From: Amycolatopsis nivea
Lineage (GTDB): Bacteria; Actinomycetota; Actinomycetes; Mycobacteriales; Pseudonocardiaceae
NCBI RefSeq assembly: GCF_004522235.1
Contig: NZ_SDLT01000008.1
Location: 97,916-161,915, forward strand
DNA length: 64,000 nucleotides
Reading direction: 5' to 3'
Of the stretch, positions 50,920 through 59,572 are shown piece after piece. The notes beneath the pieces are model-generated. The model saw only the letters and a program-made list of their open reading frames with translations. It was not told where the DNA came from and did no database searches. The stretch's first letter is position 1. Each line of letters begins with the position of its first letter. Position numbers and translations under genes: made by a program.

Positions 50920-50944
50920 CCGGTCCACTGTGGACGGACCCGGC

Positions 50945-51871
50945 TCAGCCGCGGCGGATCGGGCCCAGTTTCGCGGAAAGGGCCTCGGCGAGGTCGGCCG
51001 GACGGGGCGGCCCGGCGGCGCGGTCGGCGGCCCAGGCGAGCGCGAGCCTGCTCGGTTCCCAGCCGTCCTCGTCGATCCGGACCAGCTTGAACTCCGGCGG
51101 CGAGAACATCCGGCCGATAAACGACGCCGGCGCGTAGGACACGAGCGCGACCAGCCGCCGGTTGAACACCTGCGCGGCCATTTCGAGTTCGCCGCCGCGC
51201 CCGCTGACCGCGCGCACGATGTTCCGGACGCCGCGTTTGGCGAGTCTCCTGGTCAGCGCGGCGAGGATGACCGGGTTCGGCCGGGCGAAGTCGATGACCA
51301 CCTCGCGGTCGCGCAGTTCCTCGATGTGCACGAGGTCGCGGCAGGCGAGCGGATCGTCCGCGCGGACCGCGATCGCGCCCTGGTACTCGGCGACGGTGCG
51401 GGCGCGCAGCCGCTGATCCTCGACCGACAGGTGGATCAGCCCGAGCTCCAGATGCCCGGACACGAGTTTCGCGGTGACCTCGGCGGCGGAACCGGCGACC
51501 TCGAACGTCGCCGGAGCGGCCAGCCCGCCGACCGCGGTTTCCAGGTCCTCGAGCAGATCCGACGGCGCGTACGCGGTGGCCCCGACCCGGATCGGCGTGC
51601 CGTCCTCGAGAACTCCGGCCGCGATGTCCTTCAGGTCGTCGACCTGGCGCAGGATCGCCCGCGCCGGGCCGAGCAGCGCCTGGCCGAGCGCGGTGAGCCG
51701 GACCTCGTGGTAGTGCCGCTCGAACAGCGGCCCGCCGAGCTCGCGTTCGAGCAGCTTGATCTGCTTGCTGAGCGGCGGAGGGGTGATCCGCAGCCGGTCC
51801 GCCGCGCGCTTGAAGTGCAGTTCGTCGGCGACCGCGACGAAGTACTTCAGCCGGGTGAAATCGATCTCCAT
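50945..51871 (-). CDS. LysR family transcriptional regulator
   Basis: A 308-residue regulator. The N-terminal winged HTH is MEIDFTRLKYFVAVADELHF and RAADRLRITPPPLSKQIKLLERELG. It is followed by a linker helix and a periplasmic-binding-protein-like effector domain (about 90-300, IRVGATAYAPSDLLEDLE, LELGLIHLSV, VSYAPASFIG). The PPPLSKQIK recognition helix is like that of CatR/BenM-type regulators of aromatic catabolism. Targets are not evident: upstream lies a 376-bp gap and then a minus-strand acyl-CoA operon. Confidence 0.9.
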   Translation of the reverse strand: MEIDFTRLKYFVAVADELHFKRAADRLRITPPPLSKQIKLLERELGGPLFERHYHEVRLTALGQALLGPARAILRQVDDLKDIAAGVLEDGTPIRVGATAYAPSDLLEDLETAVGGLAAPATFEVAGSAAEVTAKLVSGHLELGLIHLSVEDQRLRARTVAEYQGAIAVRADDPLACRDLVHIEELRDREVVIDFARPNPVILAALTRRLAKRGVRNIVRAVSGRGGELEMAAQVFNRRLVALVSYAPASFIGRMFSPPEFKLVRIDEDGWEPSRLALAWAADRAAGPPRPADLAEALSAKLGPIRRG

Positions 51872-52247
51872 CGTCCAATGTCCAGCGAGGCGAGCGGGTT
51901 GCGGCGATCATACGGCGGGGAGCGAAGTTCGGCGGGGCGCCGGGCGGGTTTCCGGGGTGGCTGGGCCGGGTTAGCGGGTTGCTGGGCGGCTAGGCGGGGC
52001 GGCTTCGTTCGGGCCGCTGGATTCTGGGGTGCCTGGCCACTCGGCGAGGGGCTGGGGCGGGTTCGCCGAGCGGCCGGGCGGATTGTGGCGTGGCGGGGTG
52101 CTTTCGCTTGGCTCCGTCGGGCCTGGGGCGGCGGACTGCCAGGCGGGCACTCGGCCCCGCCGCATCCTCGGGCGGCAGCATCGGCGAGGCGTCGGATGCG
52201 GCTTCGCGGGAAGCAAACGTTCGCCTCGAAGCTCGCCCCGCCGGAAA
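51872..52247. other. Intergenic gap, 376 bp, no gene seen
   Basis: GC-rich and low complexity, with recurring GGGCGGNTTGGCTGGG-like phrases on the plus strand up to about 52130. Reading frames here are compositionally biased and unsupported. It must hold the lysR promoter and the 3' end of the acyl-CoA operon; I see no clear terminator. Confidence 0.5.
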
Positions 52248-54623
52248 TCACCCGGCGCGAGCAGCCCGCCCGCCCTGCTCCTCAGGCGCCTCCAACACCC
52301 CGCGAGCGACCAACCCAGCCGTCTCCGCGACCCCCAACCCCAGCAGTTCCGCCGCGATCTCGAACGTCTGCTCGCCCAGCAACGGCGCCTGCCCCGTCGG
52401 CGGATCGGCGACATGCGCGGCATGGATCTGCACGTTCTCCAGCACGTACGGCTCCTCCGCGCACGGATGCAACTCCTCCCGAAACACCCGCCGCTCCCGG
52501 TACTGCTCCCACTCCGGCAAATCACCCGCCCGCAGCATCGCCCCGGCCGGAACGCCCGCGGCCTGCAGCAGATCCATCGCCTCGAACGGGGAATGCCGCT
52601 CCGTCCACTCGGTCACCGCGGCGTCGATCCGGGTCCGGGAAGCGGCGCGGCCGGAGCGGGTGGCCAGACCGGGGTCGGCAGCCAGGTCAGGGCGGTCCAG
52701 CACCGAGCACAACGCACCCCAATCCGCGTCGTTCCGTACCGTGACGGCGAGCCAGTCGTCGTCGCCGGCGGTCGGGAACACGCCCCACGGCGCGTCGTGG
52801 GCCGGTTCGGTCAGGTGGTGGCCCCGGCGGGCCAGGTCTTCGGCGGCGATCCGGTCCGCGAAGTGGCTCAGCATCACCTCGGACTGCGCGACGCTCACCG
52901 ACCCGCCCTCGCCGTCGCGTTCGCGCCGGACGAGCAGGGCCAGCGCGGCCAGCGCGCCTATCCGGGCGCATACGTGGTCCGGATAGACCGTGACGGCGTC
53001 GCTGAACGTGCCCGGTTCGCCCGGATAGATCCACTCGCTCGTGAGTCCGGTCGCGGCGCGCACGAGCGGGCCGTAGCCGAGCCGGGCGGCCCACGGGCCG
53101 GTCGGGCCGAAGGCGGAGCTGTCCACGACGACGATGCCCGGGTTCACCTCGGACAGCGCGGCCCGGTCGAGCCCGAGCGAGGTGATGACGCCGGGTTTGA
53201 AGTTGGTCAGCACGACGTCCGACTGCGCGACCAGTCGCCGCACCAGCGCTTGGCCTTCCGGATCGCGCAGGTTGACGCCGATGGCGCGTTTGTTGCGGTG
53301 CCCGGCGGCGAAACCGTGCGACATCAGGCCGGGCAGCGCGGCGCGGGAACCGTCCGGGAAAGCCGAGTTCTCGATCTTGATGACGTCCGCGCCGAGGTCG
53401 CCGAAGAGCCGTCCGGTGTCGCCGCCGACCACGATCACGCCGAGGTCCAGGACCCGGATTCCCTCCAGCGGACGTCCTTCGCCGCGCCGGGAGCGTCCCG
53501 CGAGGATCGGCGCGGCGGTGACGCGTGCGCCGGTGTCGGGGCCGGCGACGGCGCGGTGGCCGTCGATCTCGGTGATTCCGGCCGGGACCGGCGCGACGAG
53601 TCCGGGGGACAGTTCGGTGTCGCGGAAGAACCCGCGTGCGGCGAGCTGGTCGGTGTGCAGGGCTTCGGCGAGCGTGAGCACGGCAGCGGTCGGCACGCCG
53701 TGGCGCTGGCCCTCGCACTCCAGCGAGGCGCGGGTCTGATCGGCGAAGAAGCGGCCGATCGCGGGCAGCAGGTCCGGCGACGCGTAGCGTTCGCGCACCT
53801 GGTCGTACTTCGGATCGGCGAATTCGGCCGGGCTGCCCATCCACGCGAACATCCCGCGCCACTGCCGCCGCGACAGCAGGCAGATCCGGATGTACCCGTC
53901 CTGGCACGGGAAAATCGGGTACCGGTGGCGTTCTTCGGTGCGTCCGCGCGGGAGGTCGCTCAACGGCACCCCTGCGGCCGCGCTGCCGACCATGCCGAAC
54001 GCCGGGTCCAGCGCCTGCATCGCCCCTTCGAGGACGGCGAGGTCGATGCGGTCGCCGCGTCCGGTGCGCAGCCGGTCCAGGTACAGGCTCACCGCCTGGA
54101 ACGCGGCTTGCGCGGCGGCGACGTGGTACGGCAGTTCGCCGGGCGGCAGCAGCGGCGCGCGGCCGGGGATGCCGGACCGGGAGAGTTCGCCGGTCAGCGC
54201 GTGGAACACCGGCGTGGTGGCCTGCCAGTGCCGCCGGGTCGTGGCGCGGCCGAAGTCGCTGATCGACAGGACGACCAGCGCGGGATGCCGGGTGCGCAGG
54301 CCGGGGACGTCGAGCAGTTCTTCGGCGCGCGAACCGGGCGGAGTGGTCTCGATCAGCAGGTCGGCGTCGGCCAGCAGCTGTTCCCAGCCGTGCGAGCCGG
54401 GTTCGGCGGTGGCGTGGGCGAAGCCGTGCCGGTCGATCGCGGTGCCGATCGCGACGCCGTCGACGACCGGTCCGGTGGTGCGTTCGTCGGTGACGCCGGG
54501 CAGGACGACCCGGGTGACGCGCGCGCCGAGATCGGCCAGCAGCCGTGCCGTCGCGGTCATCGGGCCGGACGACAGATCGAGCACGCGGACCCCGGACAGC
54601 GGCGGGTCGTAGGTGTCGGGCAA
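52248..54623 (-). CDS. Double CaiB/BaiF CoA transferase (two fused domains)
   Basis: A 791-residue protein with two class III CoA-transferase units, about residues 1-375 and 388-791. Each begins with LSGVRVLDLSSGPM or LEGIRVLDLGVIVVGG. In unit 2 the catalytic-loop aspartate is kept (VTVYPDHVCARIGALAALALL). The matching place in unit 1 reads PPGELPYHVAAAQAAFQAV with no aspartate, so unit 1 is probably structural. A similar fused protein is known in mycobacteria (Rv1866-like, from memory). The start is a TTG at 54623 with GAGGAGG nine bases upstream. It is third in an operon with two acyl-CoA dehydrogenases. Confidence 0.88.
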   Translation of the reverse strand: MPDTYDPPLSGVRVLDLSSGPMTATARLLADLGARVTRVVLPGVTDERTTGPVVDGVAIGTAIDRHGFAHATAEPGSHGWEQLLADADLLIETTPPGSRAEELLDVPGLRTRHPALVVLSISDFGRATTRRHWQATTPVFHALTGELSRSGIPGRAPLLPPGELPYHVAAAQAAFQAVSLYLDRLRTGRGDRIDLAVLEGAMQALDPAFGMVGSAAAGVPLSDLPRGRTEERHRYPIFPCQDGYIRICLLSRRQWRGMFAWMGSPAEFADPKYDQVRERYASPDLLPAIGRFFADQTRASLECEGQRHGVPTAAVLTLAEALHTDQLAARGFFRDTELSPGLVAPVPAGITEIDGHRAVAGPDTGARVTAAPILAGRSRRGEGRPLEGIRVLDLGVIVVGGDTGRLFGDLGADVIKIENSAFPDGSRAALPGLMSHGFAAGHRNKRAIGVNLRDPEGQALVRRLVAQSDVVLTNFKPGVITSLGLDRAALSEVNPGIVVVDSSAFGPTGPWAARLGYGPLVRAATGLTSEWIYPGEPGTFSDAVTVYPDHVCARIGALAALALLVRRERDGEGGSVSVAQSEVMLSHFADRIAAEDLARRGHHLTEPAHDAPWGVFPTAGDDDWLAVTVRNDADWGALCSVLDRPDLAADPGLATRSGRAASRTRIDAAVTEWTERHSPFEAMDLLQAAGVPAGAMLRAGDLPEWEQYRERRVFREELHPCAEEPYVLENVQIHAAHVADPPTGQAPLLGEQTFEIAAELLGLGVAETAGLVARGVLEAPEEQGGRAARAG

Positions 54624-54644
54624 GGGAACCAGCCTCCTCGGGGC

Positions 54645-55826
54645 TCAGCTGCGGCGGACGGCGCGGAAGGGCAGGTCGCGGTCGATCTCGGGTTCCTTGG
54701 GAAGCCCGAGGACGCGTTCGGCGATGATCGTGCGCTGGATCTGGTCGGTGCCGCCGCCGATGGACGTGAAGAACGCGTTGAGCGCCAGGAAGTTCACGTC
54801 GTCGGCGACCGGGTTCTCGTCCCCGGCCAGCAGGGTTTCCGGACCGGCGATGGCGGTGCGCAGCCGCCCTTCGGCGTGCAGGATGCCGGACATCGCGAGC
54901 TTTCCCAGCGACATCACCGAACTTGACGTGCCCTGTTCGGCCGCGGCTTTCGCCCGGGCGTTGTTCAGCGCGTTGAGTTCGCGCAACGCGAGCACGGTGG
55001 CCAGGTTGTCGCGGATGACCGGGTCGGCGAGGCGGCCGCGTTCCCGCGCCAGTTCGACGAGGTCGTCGGCGACCGAACCGTGCCGCGAGGCACGCGCGCC
55101 GTCGCCCATGATCGAGCGTTCGTACGCGAGCGCGGTCTGCAGCACGCGCCAGCCCTTGCCCTCTTCGCCGACCAGGTAGTCCGCCGGGATTTCGACGTCG
55201 GTCAGGAAGACCTCGTTGAAGTGCGCTTCGCCGGTGATCTGCACCAGCGGCCGGATGTCGACGCCGGGCTGGTGCATCGGCACGACGAAGTAGCTCAGGC
55301 CCTTGTGCTTCGGGACGTCCCAGTCGGTCCGCGCGATCAGCAGCGCGTAGTCCGCGGTTTTCGCGCCGGACGTCCAGACTTTCTGGCCGTTGACGATCCA
55401 GCGGTCGCCGTCGCGGACCGCGGTGGTGCGCACGCCGGCGAGGTCCGAGCCCGCGCCGGGTTCGCTGTAGAACAGGCAGGTCCGAGAGCGTTCGGTGAGG
55501 ACGTCGTGCAGCAGGTCGTTCTTGAGTTTTTCGGTGCCGAACGCGAGGACGGTGTTGGCCGGGATGCTGTATTTGTCCTGGCGGGCGCCGGGTGCGTCGA
55601 CGGCGTCGAACTCCGCCGCGATCACGTCGGCTAGCTCGGCCGGGTAGGCGCGGCCGGACCATTCGACCGGCCAGGTCGGCACGGCGTATCCGGCGGCGAC
55701 GACCTTTTCCAGCCACGCGACGCGTTCCGGGGTGGTGCTCCAGCGATCCTCGGCCGGGGCGAGCCCGGTCCATTCGGCGGCGAGCCACGCGCGGACTTCT
55801 TCGCGGAGTTGATCGACGGTGATCAT
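54645..55826 (-). CDS. Acyl-CoA dehydrogenase, FadE type
   Basis: A 393-residue flavoprotein. FAD-binding segments are FYSEPGAGSDLAGVRTTAV and VNGQKVWTSGAKTADYALLIARTDW, the latter split across residues of about 143-165. The C-terminal part NAFFTSIGGGTDQIQRTIIAERVLGLPKEP is typical of FadE26/FadE29-type subunits that form alpha2beta2 heterotetramers. It lies two bases after the second dehydrogenase gene, so they are probably partner subunits that introduce a double bond into a bulky acyl-CoA (sterol side chain or similar). That heteromeric role is inferred from family and gene pairing. Confidence 0.9.
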   Translation of the reverse strand: MITVDQLREEVRAWLAAEWTGLAPAEDRWSTTPERVAWLEKVVAAGYAVPTWPVEWSGRAYPAELADVIAAEFDAVDAPGARQDKYSIPANTVLAFGTEKLKNDLLHDVLTERSRTCLFYSEPGAGSDLAGVRTTAVRDGDRWIVNGQKVWTSGAKTADYALLIARTDWDVPKHKGLSYFVVPMHQPGVDIRPLVQITGEAHFNEVFLTDVEIPADYLVGEEGKGWRVLQTALAYERSIMGDGARASRHGSVADDLVELARERGRLADPVIRDNLATVLALRELNALNNARAKAAAEQGTSSSVMSLGKLAMSGILHAEGRLRTAIAGPETLLAGDENPVADDVNFLALNAFFTSIGGGTDQIQRTIIAERVLGLPKEPEIDRDLPFRAVRRS

Positions 55827-55828
55827 GG

Positions 55829-56890
55829 TCAGGCCCCCTTCGAGACGAGGTAGCGCTCCCGGTGCAGCCGCGAGCCGCCGAACAGCTGTGCGCCGGAGCG
55901 GGCGCGGCGCAGGTACAGGTGCGCCGGGTGTTCCCAGGTGAAGCCGACCCCGCCGTGCATCTGGATCGCCGACAGAGCAACGGTTTCGTACGCTTCCGCG
56001 CAGGCGAACCCGGCGAGCGCGATCGCGCCGGGACTGCCGTCGGCCGCGGCGTGCCGGGCGGCCGACGTCGCGGATTCGACGTCCAGGAGCCGGTCCGCCG
56101 CGAGGTGCTTCATCGCCTGGAAACTGCCGATCGCGCGGCCGAACTGGACGCGGGTTTTGAGGTAGTCGACGGTCGTTTCGAAAATCTGCCGGGCACCGCC
56201 TGCTTGTTCTCCGGCGAGTGCGATCACGCTGACGTCCAAGGCTTTTTGCACGGCTTCCCAGCCTGCAGTACCAATTCGTCGCGCTGGTGTATCAGCGAAG
56301 GTGAACTGGGACAGCCGCACGGTCGGGTCGAATACCGACTCCGCGGTGCGAGTGAAACCCGACGCGTCGGGTGCGACCTCGAAGATGCCGATGTCGTCGC
56401 CGGTGCGAGCCACCACGAGAATGACGTCGGCAACCTGGCCGAAGGTCACATAGGGCGTGGTCCCGGTGAGAGTTCCGTTTGCTTGCACCGCAACGCTTTC
56501 GGGCGTCCAGGTGGCGCTGACGGCGACGGTCCCAATCGAGGATCCGTCGGCCAGTGCGGGTAGCAGACGGCGTTTGTCCTCTTCGGACCCGGCGGCGTCG
56601 ATGAGCGTCGAGGTCAGCACCGCGCTGGACAGGAACGGCGACGGCAGCAGCGCCGCCCCGATTTCCTCCGACACCGCTTCGAGTTCTTCCGCGCCCAGGC
56701 CGACTCCGCCGTATTCCGTCGCGATCAGCAGGCCGGGCAATCCCAGTTCGGCCAGTTGTTTCCACAGTTGCGGGTCGTAACCGGAGTCGCTCGCCATCAC
56801 GCGGCGTACGTCGGACTCCGTGCAGCGGTCCGCGAGCAGGTCGCGCACCGCCTCCCGCAGCTGTTCGGTTTCCGCGGCGCTGATCGCCAT
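55829..56890 (-). CDS. Acyl-CoA dehydrogenase, shorter partner subunit
   Basis: A 353-residue acyl-CoA dehydrogenase, shorter than the usual 380-400. The N-terminal AAETEQLREAVRDLLAD, GLPGLLIATEYGGVGLGAEEL and C-terminal AIQMHGGVGFTWEHPAHLYLRRA are family motifs. The middle beta domain has lost the canonical FAD-contact signatures seen in the longer partner. This pattern is typical of FadE27/FadE28-type subunits that act only with a partner. ATG 56890 is chosen; sequence beyond it belongs to the divergent promoter region. Confidence 0.87.
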   Translation of the reverse strand: MAISAAETEQLREAVRDLLADRCTESDVRRVMASDSGYDPQLWKQLAELGLPGLLIATEYGGVGLGAEELEAVSEEIGAALLPSPFLSSAVLTSTLIDAAGSEEDKRRLLPALADGSSIGTVAVSATWTPESVAVQANGTLTGTTPYVTFGQVADVILVVARTGDDIGIFEVAPDASGFTRTAESVFDPTVRLSQFTFADTPARRIGTAGWEAVQKALDVSVIALAGEQAGGARQIFETTVDYLKTRVQFGRAIGSFQAMKHLAADRLLDVESATSAARHAAADGSPGAIALAGFACAEAYETVALSAIQMHGGVGFTWEHPAHLYLRRARSGAQLFGGSRLHRERYLVSKGA

Positions 56891-56968
56891 CGCCGGACCG
56901 CCTTTCCCGTCGTCGGGTCTCGATTCCCATGCTGGGCGCGGAAATCCGCGATGTACATCACGGATTCC

Positions 56969-57032
56969 GACACCGGCAGGTTTCCGGGAGCGACATCGGC
57001 GCACGTGTCGCGGGCGCACATCTGCCGGTGTC
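56969..57032. promoter_or_regulatory. 11-bp inverted repeat between divergent operons
   Basis: GACACCGGCAG (56969-56979) and CTGCCGGTGTC (57022-57032) are perfectly complementary and 42 bp apart in the 218-bp space between the dehydrogenase and thiolase starts. The spacing is about five helical turns centre to centre. Candidate paired operator for both operons; the regulator is not known. Confidence 0.5.
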
Positions 57033-57108
57033 CCGACCGGTCGTTTACGCCGCGTCAGCGGGATGCGAACGTGGAGGTGCGACCACCGGTCGGGAACGGA
57101 GTGCGATG

Positions 57109-58293
57109 ATGACGAGCAGGCGGGAGACCCCGGCGCGCCGGAGGGCGGCAATCGCCGGTCTCGGGCTCACTGAGCTGGGGAAAGTCTACGGTCCGAGCGC
57201 GCGGCAGTTCGCCGCGCAGGCCGTCCGGCGGGCAGCCGCGGACGCCGGGATCGGGCTGTCCGACATCGACGGGCTGCTGGTGTCCGCCGGCACGACGCCC
57301 GGCGTGGACCTCAGCCTGCAAGTCGACTTGGGACTGCGCGACCTGCGCCTGTTCACCCAGATGCAGGCGTTCGGCTCGACGGCGGGCGCGATGGTGCAGT
57401 ACGCCGCGATGGCCGTCGAAGCGGGCATGGCCGACACCGTGGCCTGCGTCTTCGCCGACGCGCCGCTCAAGGAGGGAAAAGCGACCGGCGCGGCCTACGG
57501 CGGACGGCGCACGACCCCGACCGGCTGGGGAAGCCTGCTGGGCTCCAGCGGTTTCGCCGGGCCGAACTCGTTCTACGCCCTCGCCGCGCGACGGCACATG
57601 AAGACTTACGGCACCACGAGCGAACAACTCGGCGCGATCGCGGTCGCGCAGCGCGCGTGGGCGGCGAAGAACCCGCTGGCACAGCTGCGGGATCCGATCA
57701 CCCTGGCGGATCATCAAGCGTCGCGGTTCATCGCGGAACCGTTCCACCTGCTGGACTGCTGCCTGGTGTCGAACGGCGGTGCGGCGGTGATCGTGACGTC
57801 CGCCGAGCGGGCGAAAGAACTCGCCCAGCCCGCGGTGCAGGTGCTGGGCTGGGGACAAGCGCACCCGGGCAATTCCTTCCGCCGCAACGACAACCTCGGT
57901 CTCGTGAGCGGTGCGGCGCAGTCCGGCCCGGCGGCGATGGAGATGGCCGGAGTGACCATCGAGGACATCGACGTCGCCGAGATCTACGACTGCTACACCT
58001 TCACCGCGCTGCTCACGCTGGAGGACTACGGGTTCTGCGGCAAGGGCGAAGGCGGCGAGTTCGTCGCGACGCCGGGCATGCTCGGCCCGGACGGCAAGCT
58101 CGCGGTCAACACTGGCGGCGGCCAGCTGTCGTCCTACTACCTGTGGGGCATGACGCCGCTGTCCGAGGCGATCATCCAGGCCCGCGGCCAGGGCGGCGAA
58201 CGCCAGGTGCCGAAGCACGACACCGTGCTGGTTTCGGGCAACGGCGGCATTCTGGACCACCACAGCACGCTCGTGCTCGGAACGGAGGCATGA
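57109..58293 (+). CDS. Thiolase-fold protein, Ltp2-like lyase
   Basis: A 394-residue thiolase superfamily protein. The usual nucleophilic cysteine is replaced by Ser/Thr (FTQMQAFGSTAGAMVQYA), while AEIYDCYTFTALLTLEDYGFCGKGEGGEF and the C-terminal NTGGGQLSSYYLWG are kept. This pattern marks the SCP-x/Ltp2-type proteins, some of which are retro-aldolases that shorten CoA-activated side chains together with a DUF35 partner. The next gene is such a DUF35 protein, overlapping by ATGA. ATG 57109 has GGAG seven bases upstream; ATG 57106 is the alternative. Probably side-chain cleavage in the pathway of the divergent dehydrogenases. Confidence 0.85.
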   Translation: MTSRRETPARRRAAIAGLGLTELGKVYGPSARQFAAQAVRRAAADAGIGLSDIDGLLVSAGTTPGVDLSLQVDLGLRDLRLFTQMQAFGSTAGAMVQYAAMAVEAGMADTVACVFADAPLKEGKATGAAYGGRRTTPTGWGSLLGSSGFAGPNSFYALAARRHMKTYGTTSEQLGAIAVAQRAWAAKNPLAQLRDPITLADHQASRFIAEPFHLLDCCLVSNGGAAVIVTSAERAKELAQPAVQVLGWGQAHPGNSFRRNDNLGLVSGAAQSGPAAMEMAGVTIEDIDVAEIYDCYTFTALLTLEDYGFCGKGEGGEFVATPGMLGPDGKLAVNTGGGQLSSYYLWGMTPLSEAIIQARGQGGERQVPKHDTVLVSGNGGILDHHSTLVLGTEA

Positions 58294-58709
58294 CAGTGCG
58301 GATCAACCCAGTCGCCCGCGACGAGGAGTCCGCGGCGTTCTTCGACGGCACTGCGGTCGGCGAGTTCCGGCTGCTGCGGCGGCGCGGCACCGGCGAGTAC
58401 CTGGACCCGCGCACGGTTCCGGACCCCGACGACGATCTGGAGTGGACGGCCGCCGCCGGAACCGGCACGGTGGTGTCGTGGTCGGTGGTGCACAAGCGGG
58501 CGCGCGACGGCGGCGAGCCGGAGCGCGTGGTCGTCGGCATCGTGGAGCTGGCCGAGGGACCGTGGTGGTGGTGCCGGCTCGACGCCGACCCGGACGCGGA
58601 CCTCTGGCAGCTGCCGGTGCGGGCAGCGTTCGTGCCCTCCGGTCCCGAATCTGACCACGAGAAGGTGCCGGTCTTCGCACCGGCGGAGGAGGACGGTCAT
58701 GCCCGCTGA
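58290..58709 (+). CDS. DUF35-type OB-fold protein without zinc ribbon
   Basis: A 139-residue protein similar to DUF35 partners of thiolase-like proteins. The short N-terminal helix EESAAFFDGTAVGEFRLLR leads to an OB fold (GTGTVVSWSVVHKRARDG, ERVVVGIVELAEG, LPVRAAFVP). In typical members four cysteines of a zinc ribbon separate the two; here that region reads RRRGTGEYLDPRTVPDPDDD with no cysteine at all. It probably stabilises the Ltp2-like enzyme. It overlaps both neighbours (ATGA and 11 bp), so coupling is tight. Confidence 0.78.
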   Translation: MTVRINPVARDEESAAFFDGTAVGEFRLLRRRGTGEYLDPRTVPDPDDDLEWTAAAGTGTVVSWSVVHKRARDGGEPERVVVGIVELAEGPWWWCRLDADPDADLWQLPVRAAFVPSGPESDHEKVPVFAPAEEDGHAR

Positions 58710-59493
58710 CGCCCCGGCCGCGCTTGTCGAACAGCGCGGACACGTCCTGGTCGTCACGCTCAACCGGCCGCACGCGATGAACGCGGTCAACGCCGAGCTG
58801 AGCGAACTCGTCGGCACCGCGCTGGACCGGGCCGAACAGGACCCGGAAACGCGCGTCGTCGTGCTGACCGGCGCCGGGGAGCGCGCGTTCTGCGCCGGCG
58901 CCGACCTGAAAGCCGTGTCGCGGGGCGAATCGCTCGCCGCGCCCGGGCACGAGGAGTGGGGCTTCGCCGGCTACGTGCGGCACCCGATTTCCAAGCCGAC
59001 GATCGCCGCGGTGAACGGATTCGCCCTCGGCGGCGGCACCGAACTCGCGCTGGCCAGCGACCTGGTGGTGGCGGCCGAATCGGCGAAATTCGGGCTGCCC
59101 GAGGTGAAACGCGGCCTGTTCGCCGCGGCGGGCGGGGTGTTCCGGCTGCCGCGGCAGATCCCGCAGAAGATCGCGATGGAGATGATGTTCACCGGCGAAC
59201 CCCTGGACGCCGCCCGCGCGGCGGCGCTGGGGCTGGTGAACCACGTCGTCCCGGACGCCGACGTGCTGACCGAGGCGCTGGCGCTGGCGGAGAAGATCGC
59301 CGCGAACGCGCCGCTCGCGGTGCAGGCCAGCAAACGCGTTGCACTGGGCATTGTGGACGGTGCGATCGCGTCCGACGACAGCGACTGGGACAACACTCGG
59401 GAGAACGCCGTCGGGGTCATGACGAGCGAGGACGTCCGCGAGGGAACCCTGGCGTTCGTCGAGAAGCGCGCGCCGGTCTGGCAGGCGAAGTAA
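58699..59493 (+). CDS. Enoyl-CoA hydratase/isomerase
   Basis: A 264-residue crotonase-fold enzyme. The oxyanion-hole segments are AFCAGADLKAVS (about residues 64-75) and NGFALGGGTELALASDL (about 109-125) with the catalytic-type Glu in GGTE. The second catalytic region is FGLPEVKRGLFAAAGG, where Glu is kept in PEV. It would hydrate the enoyl-CoA made by the dehydrogenase pair before cleavage by the Ltp2-like lyase. It is third in the operon, overlapping the DUF35 gene by 11 bp. Confidence 0.9.
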   Translation: MPADAPAALVEQRGHVLVVTLNRPHAMNAVNAELSELVGTALDRAEQDPETRVVVLTGAGERAFCAGADLKAVSRGESLAAPGHEEWGFAGYVRHPISKPTIAAVNGFALGGGTELALASDLVVAAESAKFGLPEVKRGLFAAAGGVFRLPRQIPQKIAMEMMFTGEPLDAARAAALGLVNHVVPDADVLTEALALAEKIAANAPLAVQASKRVALGIVDGAIASDDSDWDNTRENAVGVMTSEDVREGTLAFVEKRAPVWQAK

Positions 59494-59572
59494 GCGTTCT
59501 GTACTCGGGAAAACGCGCTCTGTGCGCATCGACCGGCACCCGCCGGGGTCGAGATCGTGGCAGACTCGGCAG

